A stretch of DNA of 64,000 bases from Symbiodinium sp. CCMP2592 (GCA_905221615.1 CAJNDT010006190.1:186001-250000), one strand, 5' to 3'. Counted from the stretch's first letter, positions 50,163 to 61,875 are shown. Notes: generated from the sequence alone by a model not told the origin. Numbers and translations are program-made.

Positions 50163-51600
50163 GGGCTTACGGTGGGTTTAGGGTTTAGGGATTTTGGGGG
50201 ATTTTGGGGGATTTTGGGGGTGTTTGGGGGTTTCGAGTGTTTAGGGTTCAGTGCATTTATGGTTTCGGGCAATTAGGGTCTCGGACGTTCAGGGTTTCGG
50301 GCGTTTAAGGTTTCGAGTGTTTAGGGTTTGGTGCATTTAGGGCTTCAAGCGTTAAGGGTCTCGGGCGTTTAGGGTTTCGTGTGTTTAGGGTATCGAGCGT
50401 TGAGTTTAGGGTTTTGGATATTTAAGGTTTCGGGTGTTTGGGGTTTCGTGTGCTTGGGGCTTCGGGCGTTTAGGGCTTCGGGTGTTTCGGGCTTCGGGTG
50501 TTTATGGAATCCGGTGTTTTGGGGTTTCGGGTGTTTAGGGCTTCGGGTGTTCAGTATTCAGGGTTTCGGGTGTTTAGTTTTTCGGGTGTTTATGGTTTCG
50601 GCTGTTTAGGGTTTCGGGTGATAGGGTTTTCGGTGTGTTGGCATTCGGGTGTTTAGGGTTTCGGTTGTTTCGGGTTTCGGGCGTTCAGGGCTTCCGGTGT
50701 TTGGGGTTTCGGGTGTTTAGGGTTTCGGGTGTTTGCGGGTTTCGGGTGTTTAGGCCTTCGGGTATTTAAGATTTCGGGTGCTAAGGGCTTCGGGTGTTGA
50801 GGGTTTTGGGCGTTCAGGGTTTCTGGTGTTTAGGGGTTTCGGGTGTTTAGGGTTTCGGGTGTATGGGGTTTCGGGTGTTTAGGGTTTCTGGTGTTTTGGG
50901 GTTTCTGCTACGGCTGCGGGTTTTATGCGTGCTTAGGGTTTCGGGTGATTAGGGTTTGGGGTGTTTAGGGGTTTCGGGTGTGTAGGGTTTCGGGTGTTTA
51001 GGGTTTCTGGTGTTTTGGAGTTTCTGTTACTTACGGCTCCGGGTCTTATGCGTGTTTAGGGCTTCGGGTGATAAGGGTTTTGGGTGTTTAGGGGTTTCGG
51101 GTGTGCAGGGTTTCGGGTGTTTAGGTTTTCGGGTGTTTATGGTTTCGGGTGTTTAGGGTTCATGTGTTTTTAGTGTTTCGGGCATCAAGGGTTTCGGGTG
51201 TTTAGGGTTCAGGGCGTTTCGGGTTTCGGCTGTTTGGGGTTTCGGGTGTGTAGGGTTTCGGTGTTTCGGGCGTTAAGGGTTTCGGGCGTTTAGGGTTTCG
51301 GGTGTTTGGGGTTTCGGATGTTTAGGGTTTTGGGCGTCTAGGGTTTCGATGATTCGGGCGGTAAGGGTCTCGGGTGTTTAGGGTTTCGGGTGTTCGGGTT
51401 TCTGGTGTTTGGAGTTTCGGGTGTTTCGGGTTTCTGGTTGTTGCTTAGGTTTTCGGGTTTTAGGGTTTCGGGTGTTTCGGTTTCCGGGTTTCAGAGTTTC
51501 GGGTCTTTAGGGTTTGGGTGTTTAGCTTTTCGGGTTTTTAGAGTTTTGAGTTTTAGGGTTTTGGGCTCTAGGGTTTCGGGGTTGCGGTTCAGGATTTATT
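50163..51600. repeat. Degenerate telomere-like repeat
   Basis: About 1.4 kb is made of 14-16 bp words combining GTTTAGGG (the plant- and dinoflagellate-type telomere unit) and TTTCGGGTG. The order is variable, but the strand bias is constant: the G-rich strand is always +. Short TTTAGGG runs also occur at 23945, 24170, 34990 and 49800. The frames across it give Gly/Phe/Val-rich peptides only. Confidence 0.85.
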
Positions 51601-51676
51601 GAATTGGGTTTGGGCTTTGGCGGCTACGGTTTCCCAATACTCAGGGCTTTGGGGGTCTAGGGTTTATGTCTATCCC

Positions 51677-51707
51677 TTTCTCTCTCTCTCTCTCTCTCTC
51701 CCTCTCC

Positions 51708-51774
<67 letters not shown>

Positions 51775-51776
51775 CC
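51677..51776. repeat. (CT)n microsatellite
   Basis: About 100 bp of CT dinucleotides with occasional CCCT and TTTCT interruptions directly follow the telomere-like block. Confidence 0.95.
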
Positions 51777-52034
51777 TACAGCGTGCATGCACTTATGTAT
51801 GTGTTTGTAACAAAAGCTATATACATATTCATGTCCGTATGTGTGTGTGCATGTCCGATCTGGTAAGCAAGACTACTGGTAGTTTTACCTCTGGAGAGCT
51901 TGTCGAGCTGTGGGGCTGTGGATTTTCGCGTCTTCACGGTCTTCCGGAGCTCCTTTTCCGATTATGACGTTGTTGGGCGAGGAGCGAAGTATGACCTAAA
52001 CTCGAAGCCCGAACTCCTGAACCCCCAAATCAGT

Positions 52035-52454
52035 GTCAGACTTTGAGGTTGGAGTACTACGCAGAGCACGGCCTGGTAGATCACGGCAACGTCGCCGTGT
52101 GGGAGCATGCCGAGCCCTTGGGCTGCTGTTCCAGTTCCGGCGAGATGCTTCCCTAAACTGGATTCTGTTCAGGGAACATGAAATGTTGTCCCCCACAAAT
52201 AGGGCCAATAGGGCAATAGGGAATCGAACAGATGTCTCGTTTATGTAGCTGGTTATATATACTGGTAGTGTTACGAGACCTTGAACCAGCAGCAAGGCGG
52301 GCAAGGCGCTCCAGGCGTCTTTCATGTCGGAGGACGAGGCGAGGCTGGGGACTGAGTCCAAGAAGCCGATGTTTTCTTTTCCGGGCGGCGCAGGAGGCCC
52401 GGCTCTTTCAGATCCAGGACACAGCGGGGAACATCGCGGGCCTTTGTTTGTAAA
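52035..52454 (+). CDS. Possible exons of unknown gene
   Basis: Two + strand stretches look coding. The first is about 52036-52155: LRLEYYAEHGLVDHGNVAVW, then EHAEPLGCC. The second follows CAG near 52312: ASFMSEDEARLGTESKKPMF, SFPGGAGGPALSDPGHSGE, ending at TAA near 52454. They may be consecutive exons or belong to the gene continuing to 53601. No family is recognised. Overlapping reverse frames exist, so the strand rests on protein-like composition and the splice borders. Confidence 0.35.
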
Positions 52455-52499
52455 GAGCCTTTGAATTCTAGATGAGCTTGAGAGCAGTCTAACAGATTT

Positions 52500-53601
52500 C
52501 ACGCAGCCGCCCGGATTCGGTTCGACCGTGACTGGGCCTCAGGCTTCTTCCACGAAGCCCAAACCTCTCCTGTGCTGTTGGGGCACTTGGTCCCCGTGGC
52601 TGAAGGAGCGCGTGCCGCTGTGGGTGGCCGAATGCCTGCCGATGGTATCCAGGCAATCGAGAGCTTCCTTTGACTGCGAAACTTTCTTGCCAAAGTGGCA
52701 TCATGTCATGCCTTGGTTCAGACCGTCGAGCGCGATTGTGCCACTAGCCATGGCAGCTATGGTGGAGGAGGCGGAAGCGCGACCTCTGGTGAGGTCTGTG
52801 GCATTTTCTTGCTGTCCGATCTGTCGGAGCTAGAAGCCGTGGCCGCCAAGGCTCAAGGTTTTTTGTTTTTCAGTTGTTCATGCTACACAAACTCAGAAGG
52901 ATATGACCTCAATCTTCAAAGCCGCGGCTGCTGGGGGATAGGAGCCCGACAACCAGAACCAATCAGCACATCACATGAGGACTGCTTCGTAACTGGCAGG
53001 GTTGGCACTCCGAAAGGGGGGAAGCATGCGCAAGAGCGCCTCCCATGGCGGGCTTCCGCGGGATCCAAAGCGCGATCCAAAGCAGCGGCGGGCCCTCCTG
53101 CGGCACATCGACTGCGTCAAAGCAGGCTCCGGCCCCCTCTCCACTTGTCTTCTTGTCTTTCTCTTCCAGGCGGAGGCGATTTTTTTTCTGAGTTGGATCC
53201 TGAGCGCAGGCTTTCCGGAGCTCGTGTGCCTCGAGCAAACGGGTCAACGTCTCCGAGCTGAAGACCGACACAGCCAGCTTTCACTGGCCCTGCAGAAGGG
53301 AGACGCCGAGCTTGTGCAGAAGCTTTGTGCCGTGGCGCTCTCGGATCCAGCATTGTCGGGCACGGAGCTGGTCTGCAGCTGCAAGAAGCTGCTGCGGCAG
53401 CTCCTACACTTTCGGAAGCTCTTGAAGGATGGCCGTGCCTTCCTGCAGGGAGTTCCCTGGGACTACCCGGCGGAGCAGGTTGACATCAACGTCGGTTTGC
53501 TGCGGAACTCGCAGTGGGGCCCCGGAGTCTGGGACGAGGACCTCGTGGTCCGGGCCTCAGAAAATCAGCCATGTGGCGGCAAGAGCCAATGCCTGCGCTA
53601 A
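52500..53601 (+). CDS. C-terminal exons of unknown gene
   Basis: Coding-like pieces on + are: after CAG at about 52505, PPGFGSTVTGPQASSTKPKP; around 52820, LSDLSELEAVAAKAQ; about 53023-53126, MRKSASHGGLPRDPKRDPKQ then RALLRHIDCVKA; and the last exon to TAA at 53601. The last exon has LSLALQKGDAELVQKLCAVA, LVCSCKKLLRQLLHFRKLL and LQGVPWDYPAEQVDINVGLL. A 44-nt GC-AG intron (about 53127-53170) is likely, but the frame after it conflicts: SELDPERRLSGARVPRANG reads in one frame and LQKGDAELVQ in another. A second small intron or a slip in the eight-T run near 53180 would explain this. No recognised domain. Confidence 0.4.
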
Positions 53602-55110
53602 CTGACAGTTTCGGATTCCATGTTAGGGGGTCGTCAGGTTTCTGGGTTCAGGAGGAAACAGGATGCATGCCAGCAAGCACTTCGTAGGCTCTCAGCCTTT
53701 GTGACGTGGTGTGGGATAGATTCAGCGTTTGGATCGGATCTGAAAGGCTCGTTTGGAGCTTTTAGGCTTTAGCACTCAGGGTTGGGGGTTGAGTTGAGGC
53801 TCTTAAGGTTTTGTTTGGGGTTTGAAGGCTCAGGGTCTTAGGGTTCAGGGTCACTGCTCTGGTGTTTTGTGGCTTAGTGGGTTTAGGGCACCGAAGATTG
53901 TTGTATGGGTATGGGAAGGGGGGACAGGCATCAGGAGACTTCTTTACCCATAGGCCTTTTAATAGGGTGAGCAAGTGTATTGAAAGGGTGCTCACAGCCC
54001 CAGTTTCAACCTATGTCCTACGGGCTGGCTGCTTCATGTATTTCACTGCATGGGCAATTGGGGATTTTCGCAGGAGTATGCTTAGGAGTTGAGGGTCTGG
54101 CGAGTAAATCAGTTCGGGTTTAGGACCGAGGATGCGGCACCGGAAATCTTGGTTTTTCGGAGCGTATTTAGAGGGCTAAGTTGCTATGTCAAGCCATTTC
54201 TGCAAGACAAGAAACGGTCAAAGCCTCATGGATCTTCAGTTCTACGTCGGAGGTTTGGGCCCACTGTAGGGACCCACAACCTCAGAGATATCAGACGGAG
54301 ATCTGAGCGAAAGGTCCTCCTCGACAACTGCACCGTTTTCCTGCAACCATCCTCGCCATCATCCCTACCATGGCTATGTAAAGGATTTGTAGTTGCAGTA
54401 GGCTGTGACCCCCCGTCATGGTCGGGGATGCCGCGGCGGCCCATGACACAAGTAGAGGCTCATTCATGCATGATGTGATTTCATGAATGTTGGCAATTGT
54501 CCAAACAAGAAACAGTTCCAGGCGTCCCGACATAAAGCTCCCCACACTTTGCGGATTCTTGCGAGCCCGGAAAGGTTCCACAAGCCTAAACTGTTGAACA
54601 CTGCACGGGACATACTTGCGCCGGACGATCCGCAAGAAAACTTTTGCACCGAGCGCAAGTCTGGGTCAGAATAAAAATTTAGGTATCGTGCAGCTTGAAT
54701 TGCTATCCCATAGATAGAATATTCATTTTAGGGGCAAAGCCTTTCCGGCCTCCCTTTCAAGCACAGCTTTCATGCCACAACCTTGCAACACTCACAATGT
54801 CGCGTTTGGGACAGATAGCCTCTGTGCATCGGGGAATGCTTGTCAAGGGTGTGGGTTGCGCAGCGAAGTAAACCTATCATCCTGTGTTTCCATGTCAGTT
54901 CACGAAGTCGTACCGCGAAGACCTTTAGTCGGAATCTGATTTTGGTGCGAGTGTCGGTGGAAAAATGTCATATTGAACGAAGCGGCAATAACGACAGCCG
55001 CAGCAGCAACAGCCTCAGATGAAAGACAGCAAGACATGTCAACATCTTTGGACGAATTCTAAAGCTTACGACGCAACAGCGGCAACAGCAATAGGAGAAA
55101 CATTAAGGAT
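53602..55110. other. No supported exon
   Basis: The sequence contains TTTAGGG-like words near 53760-53890. Frames at 54089-54478 and 54291-54635 overlap in antisense without motifs. Nothing is called. Confidence 0.35.
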
Positions 55111-55112
55111 AA

Positions 55113-55412
55113 GAAGTAGTAGTAGGAGTAGGAGTAGCAGTAGCAGTAGCAGTAGTGTTTAGTAGTTAGTAGTTAGTAGTTGGTAGTTGTAGTAGTTAGT
55201 AGGTAGTAGGTAGCAGTAGGTAGTAGGTAGTAGTGAGTAGTCAGTAGTCAGTGGTTAGTAGTTAAGTAGTTAGTAGGTAGTAGTTAGTAGTAGTGGTAGT
55301 AGTAGTAGTAGCAGCAGTAGTAGTAGTAGTAGTAGTAGTAGTAGCAGTAGTAGAAGTAGTAGAAGTAGTAGAAGCAGCAGCAGCAGGAGGAGGAGGAGTT
55401 GTAGTAGTAGTA
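55113..55412. repeat. AGT/GTAGTT trinucleotide array
   Basis: AGT triplets with GGTAGT and TTAGT variants, then AGC and AGG triplets, cover about 300 bp. Frames give poly-Val or poly-Ser. Confidence 0.9.
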
Positions 55413-55857
55413 GTAGCCAATCAGAAACGATCGCTCAGCGACTCAGTGAGTGCATGGGAAGTCGTCCAAGCATATAGTTCCATATCGAAGCATCATGCAA
55501 GTCAGTACCTAGCCGCACCCGCATGTGCGCAGAACGGTTTTTCAAAGGCGTACACAACCAGTCTTCATTAAGCAAGCTGAACAAGTACGGCGTGCAAGAG
55601 AAGTTGCAGCGGCTCTATCTTCAGAACCGTTGAACTTGTATATGTATATATGTATGTATATATATATGGTACCCCCCCCCCCGGTACCCAGGTTGTGTCC
55701 TGTTCAAGCCAGACACCTTGTCCCTAATATTTGTTTGTGTTCCTTGGTCATTGCGTCTCTGGGAAAGCACGTTTTTGTTTACTGTGGCTCCCTGGGCTTC
55801 TAAGTGTAGCGTCTACTGTAGTGTTGCTCCCGAGCTTTCTCCAAATCGAAGGAACGT
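55413..55857. other. Unassigned
   Basis: This includes a TATATG stretch and a palindromic GGTACC(C)nGGTACC at about 55668-55688. No exon is recognised. Confidence 0.4.
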
Positions 55858-56725
55858 GCTGGAAATGTTGGTAAAACCAACAATTTCCATGATCTGTCTG
55901 TGGGGAATCATGGAAATTGTTGGTTTTACCAACATTTCCAACAATTTCCATGATTCCCGAAACTATGGCGCGGGCTCCCGAAGTTTTTCCAAAATTCATG
56001 GAAATTGTTGGAAATGTTGGTAAAACCAACAATTTCCATGATCTGTCTGTGGGGAATCATGGAAATTGTTGGTTTTACCAACATTTCCAACAATTTCCAT
56101 GATTCCCGAAACTATGGCGCAGGCTCCCGAGGTTTTTCCAAATTCATGGAAATTGTTGGAAATGTTGGTAAAACCAACAATTTCCATGATTTCTCTGAGG
56201 GGAATCATGGAAATTGTTGGTTTTACTAACATTTCCAACAATTTCCATGATTCCCGAAACTATGGCGCGGGCTCCCGAAGTTTTTCCAAATTCATGGAAA
56301 TTGTTGGAAATGTTGGTAAAACCAACAATTTCCATCATTTCTCTGAGGGGAATCATGGAAATTGTTGGTTTTACCAACATTTCCAACAATTTCCATGATT
56401 CCCGAAACTATGGCGCGGGCTCCCGAGGTTTTTCCAAATTCATGGAAATTGTTGGAAATGTTGGTAAAACCAACAATTTCCATGATTCCCCTCAGAGAAA
56501 TCATGGAAATTGTTGGTTTTACCAACATTTCCAACAATTTCCATGATTCCCGAAACTATGGCGCGGGCTCCCGAGGTTTTTCCAAATTCATGGAAATTGT
56601 TGGAAATGTTGGTAAAACCAATTTCCATGATTTCTCTGAGGGGAATCATGGAAATTGTTGGTTTTACCAACAACTTCCATTATTCCCGAAACTGCGGCTC
56701 CGGCTCCCGAAGTTTCTCCAGATCC
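55858..56725. repeat. 148-bp palindromic satellite, six copies
   Basis: The marker CCCGAAACTATGGCGC starts at 55956, 56105, 56253, 56401 and 56549, with a diverged last copy at 56685, giving a period of 148-149. Within each unit a stretch containing GGAAATTGTTGG...CCAACAATTTCC occurs twice in opposite orientations, so each unit can fold into two strong hairpins. Spacers alternate between CTGTCTGTGGGG and TCTCTGAGGGG types. Because of the symmetry both strands encode the same peptides (such as IMEIVGFTNISNNFH), so the ORFs of about 80-125 codons are by-products. Copy 5 has lost six bases in one arm, and copy 6 is shorter. Confidence 0.9.
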
Positions 56726-56859
56726 ATGGGAATGGTTGAACATGCCAACATTGTCCACAGTACATATTTCAATACGTTGTTACCGAAAGTTGCGATTGAG
56801 CAGATCTTACGTACTCGTGCGAGGCGTTTTCCAAACAAGCCGGTAAGGTATCCAACACG

Positions 56860-58200
56860 AAGCTAGGTAATTCATAGTCTCCGTTTGAAGACACTACTGT
56901 GGGAACACCAGTTCATGGGTTTTCTGTTTATCACATACAAGGCTGTACTCCATGTCTAAGATTCAAAAATTTATTATAAGAAAGCTATTGCTGCACGACC
57001 AAGCTTAGCTGGCTTAATCACCCACTTCTTAAGATAAATGTATCTACTTATGTTGCTTGGTGTTTGCATGGGGGTCTTTGGTCGTTGTGGTTGTGTATTC
57101 TTGTTTGGTGTGGCACTGGTGCTTAAAAAAACAAAGAGCCCGTAGCCAAAAGACTACCATGTGCACCAGAATTCTGACATACATCGTTGTCAACTTGTCA
57201 CCATTTGGTAGGTGCAAACTTTCGAAAACGACTCTGCGACCAATAAAATGGATATTACCTGTATGATGCATGCACTTTTGATGAACTGCACTCGGATTAA
57301 ACATGTCAAAGTCACCTGACGTGAAAAAACTATAGTCGAACTAATTAACTACAACATACAACCTAGCGTTTAACACGCAGCCCCGGCGTGTTGGATCATG
57401 TTTGATTTGGAAGACTAACAACCCACTCTCAGCAGGTAAATAGCAAGCCAATGTGTGACTTGGTTAGCCATCATCCTACCAAGAAGTGCTTTGAAGCACA
57501 AGTGTACGTATTCACGTGGTGCTCTGTGGTAGGTTTATACTCAACTTAGCAGAATGTATAAAACACAGGACTCAGCAGGTACTTCATTGACTTTATAATG
57601 CTTGGCTACTATTAAGCAAGGTTCCCGAACAATATACGAAGCAGTCTGAATGAACAATCAGAACAGTAATTGACACAGTAACATTTGATGCAGAAATTAA
57701 ACAAGCCGGGTGGTACATGGTCCTAAATGGCCTGGTATTGGTGAAGTATGATAACCACTGTAGCAGGAATAATGGCAATTTACAAGATGTGATAACAACA
57801 CTGTGAGAGGTAATATTAAAACCACAGTTGACATTTTGAGCTCGATATAGAAGAACAGAACATGTAGCAGTTTCATGACTGGGAAAAGAAACGGAGATCG
57901 GATTCCTAAGGCAATGGAGACTATACTTGCAGTAACAATTGCGAAGCCTACACACACCGTCGTGAAACACGATTTCATACTTTTGTCGCTATTGACTGCT
58001 AATTTGACAGACACGCATGAATCATTGTACAGTGCTGCGGAGACTAAAGGCTTTGACAAGTATACTGACACTATATGACATTGCTTTCGGCTTATTCCAT
58101 ATATGGCTGTATGAACCAATGAACACAGCAATTCATGTGAGAGATTGTTGCGTGTGTAAAAAACCATAAAGACAGCCAATTAAACATAGCCACTATCCAC
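56860..58200. other. AT-rich island, no supported gene
   Basis: Base composition shifts to clearly AT-rich, with few CG dinucleotides, between the satellite and the next GC-rich gene. A reverse-strand frame of 160 codons (57697-58179) contains hydrophobic stretches (VCVGFAIVTASIVSIALG and MSTVVLILPLTVLLSHLV), but no family is recognised and it overlaps another open frame. It may be an inserted foreign or mobile segment, or simply relaxed intergenic DNA. Confidence 0.35.
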
Positions 58201-58596
58201 CTTGATCCGAAATCTGCGTGCATGGCCTTGGGGATGCTACAGTATCACCTCTATGCCGTGCAAAACTCTTTCTCTTACTGGGTTTCAGTCGGCCTGCTTC
58301 GCCATACCCTGCAATTTGTCACACTCGCTCACTACTACTACTATATGTCGGCTTATCGCGAGCATGCGCGTGCACTTGCAGCCTTTTCTGTCCGACTTCC
58401 TTCGTGCTATCAGCACAAAGACGAAAACCTGGGTACCTGAGGGGGGGGGTAGCATATATGGTACCCTGTCTGTGTGTGTGTGGCTGGGTGTGGAAGTGTG
58501 TTGTCATTTCCTGTTACTAGTCCTGCACCACAGTGCTATGAGTGACAACTGTGAAAGGACAGCTGTTGAAGTCCATGTCAGGCCAAAGCCAAGATT

Positions 58597-58815
58597 ATGA
58601 AGGATGCCGATCTGTTGAAGCTTTTGCGGTCCGTTCGGCCGTTAAACGACGATGGCTCCCTGAAGACGCGCGTGGATCTTCATCGCTGCATAAGGGCCTG
58701 GTTGACTCTCACTGAAGCAGGCGTGTTAAGTGAACACCTTTCAAGGACCCATGGGGTTAGCTTGGAGCTTGACAAGAGGGATCTTGCAGGGGTCTCATGC
58801 ACATTCAGCCCGTGA
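58597..58815 (+). CDS. Possible first exon of unknown gene
   Basis: ATG 58597 opens MKDADLLKLLRSVRPLNDDG, SLKTRVDLHRCIRAWLTL and TEAGVLSEHLSRTHG, a hydrophilic helical protein start. The frame closes at 58815, but the exon may end earlier. The next coding-like sequence on the same strand begins about 0.8 kb downstream. No family recognised. Confidence 0.35.
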   Translation: MKDADLLKLLRSVRPLNDDGSLKTRVDLHRCIRAWLTLTEAGVLSEHLSRTHGVSLELDKRDLAGVSCTFSP

Positions 58816-59583
58816 TGCACGTCTTGCAACAACGTGGCTCACATCCCGCAGGATGATTCTCTTGCGCCTGTGCGAATGTGGCAAAGCGGGCGTCCCTCGG
58901 AAAATGGCGTTTTCCGCAGAGTCAGTCCAAGTTTTCGGAGTTGCTTTCACAGTTTGTAAGGTCGCTTTGGGAATGGCCCTTGCCGAGCCGTGGTGTCTTT
59001 TGCAATACAACGGAACCGCACAGATGGCCTTCGTCATGGAGGCGGGGCGCCTTCTGAAGTCGCAGTCGCTATGTGCTGAGATCTGCTGCAGGAGCTCTGG
59101 AAGCACCTCTGGAAAGGAGCGCAGCTCAATAAGACATCTGAGCTGAAGGTTGTGCCCATCCTCCAAGGCGGCGTGACGGGAATGTGGCGGGATGTGGATG
59201 TTTTCGGATTGCAAAGTTGCCTGTGTCCACAAGTGTCGCAGCGTGGCCTGGCCCGCAGGACGAGCTTCGGGGCTGGGTGACCTTTCTGGATATATTCGAG
59301 CAGAACAGCGGGAGCTGTCTGGTGCTTCGAAAGTCTCCACACTCGTTTGCAAATCTGCAATATTCTGTAGGGCAGTGCGAAGCTGGCCACTTCTTTCCCA
59401 GCTGCGAGGAGTTTCTGCTGAAAGGCCCGGCAGGCGTGCTGAGCAGCGCACGGAGAATCTTGCAGCCTGGCAGTCAAGGGCGGTCTTGGGTCCTGCTGAG
59501 CACTTCTTTGGATTCTAGTGACCCTAGTGTGACTAGTGGTTTAATGGTGCTGGATGGGCATGGCATGGGCATGGTGCAGATGG

Positions 59584-60190
59584 TGCAGGGAGCAAGAAGT
59601 GGGAGCTGCTGCGGAGCCGGGGCCTCCCGATGCCGAAGCCGCCCGGGTGGCCACCGTGCTCTGCGTGATCCCGAGCCCCGCGCTGCTGATCCTCGGGCAT
59701 CACGGGTCCCTTGCCTTATAGCTGGAGAGAATCCTTCGCTGGTGTTTTAGCGCAGTTCCGCAGAGGCTCTTTCCGACGGTGCTTCAGCACTGCAGTGAAG
59801 CTCCCCTAGCAGCGGCACTGCAAGTTTGCGCCTTGGCCGTCGGCCTCACGCTCGCCTGGTCTGCGAAAAGGCGGGACTGGCCTGGCCGTGAACACGTGCA
59901 CGGTTGCCTCTCCCCCCACTGTTCCTGTAAGGCCCGAGTCCGAGCCGGCCGAGCCCACGCCGGAGTTCGTAGCTCCGGAGCCGGGAGCCGAAGAGGCGCC
60001 GGCGCCGGCAGCGGCGGCAGCGGCGGCGTCGGCGGAAAGGGACGCCTTGGGCGCGTGTCTCCGCGCGGCCTGCGAGCAGCTGCGGCGCATCGGCTTTCCC
60101 AAGGAAGCGCGAACCCAGGCCGGGCCTTGGGCGCAAAAAGCGCTTTCGGGGAGCGACTGGAGCCCTGGAGCCCTCCGGTTCAGGAGCAAG
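59584..60190 (+). CDS. Possible exons of unknown helical-repeat gene
   Basis: Coding-like pieces on + are: about 59600-59725 (EPGPPDAEAARVATVLCVI, PSPALLILGHHGSLAL); about 59757-59870 (VPQRLFPTVLQHCSEAPLA, AALQVCALAVGLTLAW, HEAT-like); and after GTAAG at about 59932 a Pro/Glu/Ala linker (ESEPAEPTPEFVAPEPGAEE) leading to SAERDALGACLRAACEQLRR. Reverse-strand frames through the GC-rich linker also stay open, which lowers confidence. No named family. Confidence 0.3.
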
Positions 60191-60720
60191 CCGGCATGAA
60201 GACGATCTTGCCACTCGCCTCGATCGGATCCATCCCCGCAACTCGCAAGTTTTGCGAGTTGCATGCACTTGCCTGCACTTGCCTGCATCTCCCTCATCCC
60301 TGCGTCGAAGGTCAGCCTGTGCCAAGGACATCGAGGACAAGGGGCAGTTGACTATCGAGGTCTCCTGACTCAAAGCCGCCCGCGGTTGCCGAGGCAAACA
60401 CCTGTTTTCAATTTCCAGTTTTCAGTCTAGGCTCTGGAGAGATCCAGACGAGTTGTCCAAAGATCTGGCTGCACTGTGATCGCTATGCAAGAGGTATACT
60501 GGGAGTGTTATGAAGTGTCAGAGCGGCATCTGCCATTCCTCGCCACCAGTTCTATACGGGAGTCCCAGCAGGCCCCCTGCTCTGCGTGAGCCAGCTGCAG
60601 CATGCCCGCCTCGCCTGAAATGCGGTGAGCGCCACGTCTGAGGTCTCTAAGAGACCAGAACTGGCCAAAGAGTAGTGGCAAGGTGGCAAAGACGAACACT
60701 TTGTAATCAGACCGTCGCAG

Positions 60721-60894
60721 CCTACTCTCATGTTGAAGATGTTGGAGTATGTGGCAGCAGCTGGCGGCTTGATGAATAGTGCTGGGGTGCAAGTCCAGGA
60801 GCTCACCGATGCGCTGGAATCGGTGCCTGAAACAGGCGATGCAAGGCCTGTACTGCCCTTTGAGGTTGTGAAGTTGACCCTAAGGCCCTAAGCC
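60721..60894 (+). CDS. Probable exon of unknown gene
   Basis: The frame reads LMLKMLEYVAAAGGLMNSAG, VQVQELTDALESVPETGDAR and PVLPFE before GTTGTG (possible donor near 60867), or continues to TAA near 60891. The Leu/Ala/Glu helix pattern resembles armadillo/HEAT or tethering-factor proteins but is too short to assign. Likely the same gene as the exons at 58.6-60.2 kb and 62.0 kb. Confidence 0.35.
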
Positions 60895-61854
60895 TAAGCC
60901 CCCAAATGTTGCTTACGGAGCTTGCCACAGCTTGGCTTCGCCACGGCCGCCGTCCATGTCTCCGCAGGGAGCTTACAGCTCGGTTTTGGCATAGGGGGCC
61001 TAATCTCCTTCTTCGAGTTTCTGCTCGCGTGTCTGTGTCAGAGGCCAATGTACCAGAAGTCGCCGCCGGCCATTGCCTCAGAGAAGTGCAGACATCTCTG
61101 ACATCCGCCGAATGCCTCACTTCCCAATTTTCGCATGTCAGCGTGCTAGGTTCCGGTACTTTGGCACATCTCGCCGCAAAGCTGCTTGGTAATGGTCGAA
61201 GATCCTTTGGTGTATATAGTTAGGCAGCATTTTTGGCATTTTCTTCATACACCGACACACTAAGACTACCAGCGGCGCGTGTCGCGATTGGACACCAGAC
61301 AGCTGGTGTTGGCTTCTCGGCAGGAGTTGGCTTGCTACCTGCCATGTCGTCGGCCTTTGCGAATCCACTTTGGTGCCGCACAGGCTCTCCGCTATACAGC
61401 TGCTGACGGTGTGACGTGCCACGATTGTGGAAGCTAATGCCGAGGAGCATGCTGCAACCATTGCAAGGACTTGGCAACTGCGCCCGGACATCGGACCGCG
61501 CGATCATGTAGCTGCACGACGAAGACTCTCCTGAGACATAAAACTTATGCCAGGTGCAGGCCTTCTGGCTGGTGGCAGCAGCACGGACCCTGCTGCGCAG
61601 GGTACCGAGTGCTACGCTGCAGTTCTTCACGCGAATTCCCGTCCTGTTGTCAATCTAGCGCCTTGTTACCCCATCCTTTGTCTTCCTCTCACGACTGTTT
61701 CTGTCGCGCTGCGGGAAGCTCAGGCAGAGGGCACTCACTTCAGCGACCGGACAGCTGCCGCCGGCTGCCTACCTGCATCTGCGGAAGAGTTCTCGACAGC
61801 CGCTAGCTCGATCAAGTTGTCGACAGAACGGGCCGTCTGTTTCGGGCCAGTGGA

Positions 61855-61875
61855 TCTCTCTCTCTCTCTCTCTCT
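61855..61875. repeat. (CT)n tract before an exon
   Basis: CT dinucleotides directly precede TTGCTTGCAG at about 61886 and could act as the polypyrimidine tract of the following exon. Confidence 0.7.

Noticed and set aside
50061-51602. Gly/Phe/Val-rich ORFs
   Set aside because: They lie within the telomere-like repeat and follow its period.
55858-56725. ORFs of 75-125 codons on both strands encoding IMEIVGFTNISNNFH-type peptides
   Set aside because: They arise because the palindromic satellite reads alike on both strands and its unit length changes frame between copies; no start context or unique protein part exists.
58795-59451. 218-codon reverse-strand ORF
   Set aside because: It is long but without motifs, overlaps a plausible + frame, and would be the only minus-strand gene; GC-rich DNA produces such frames.
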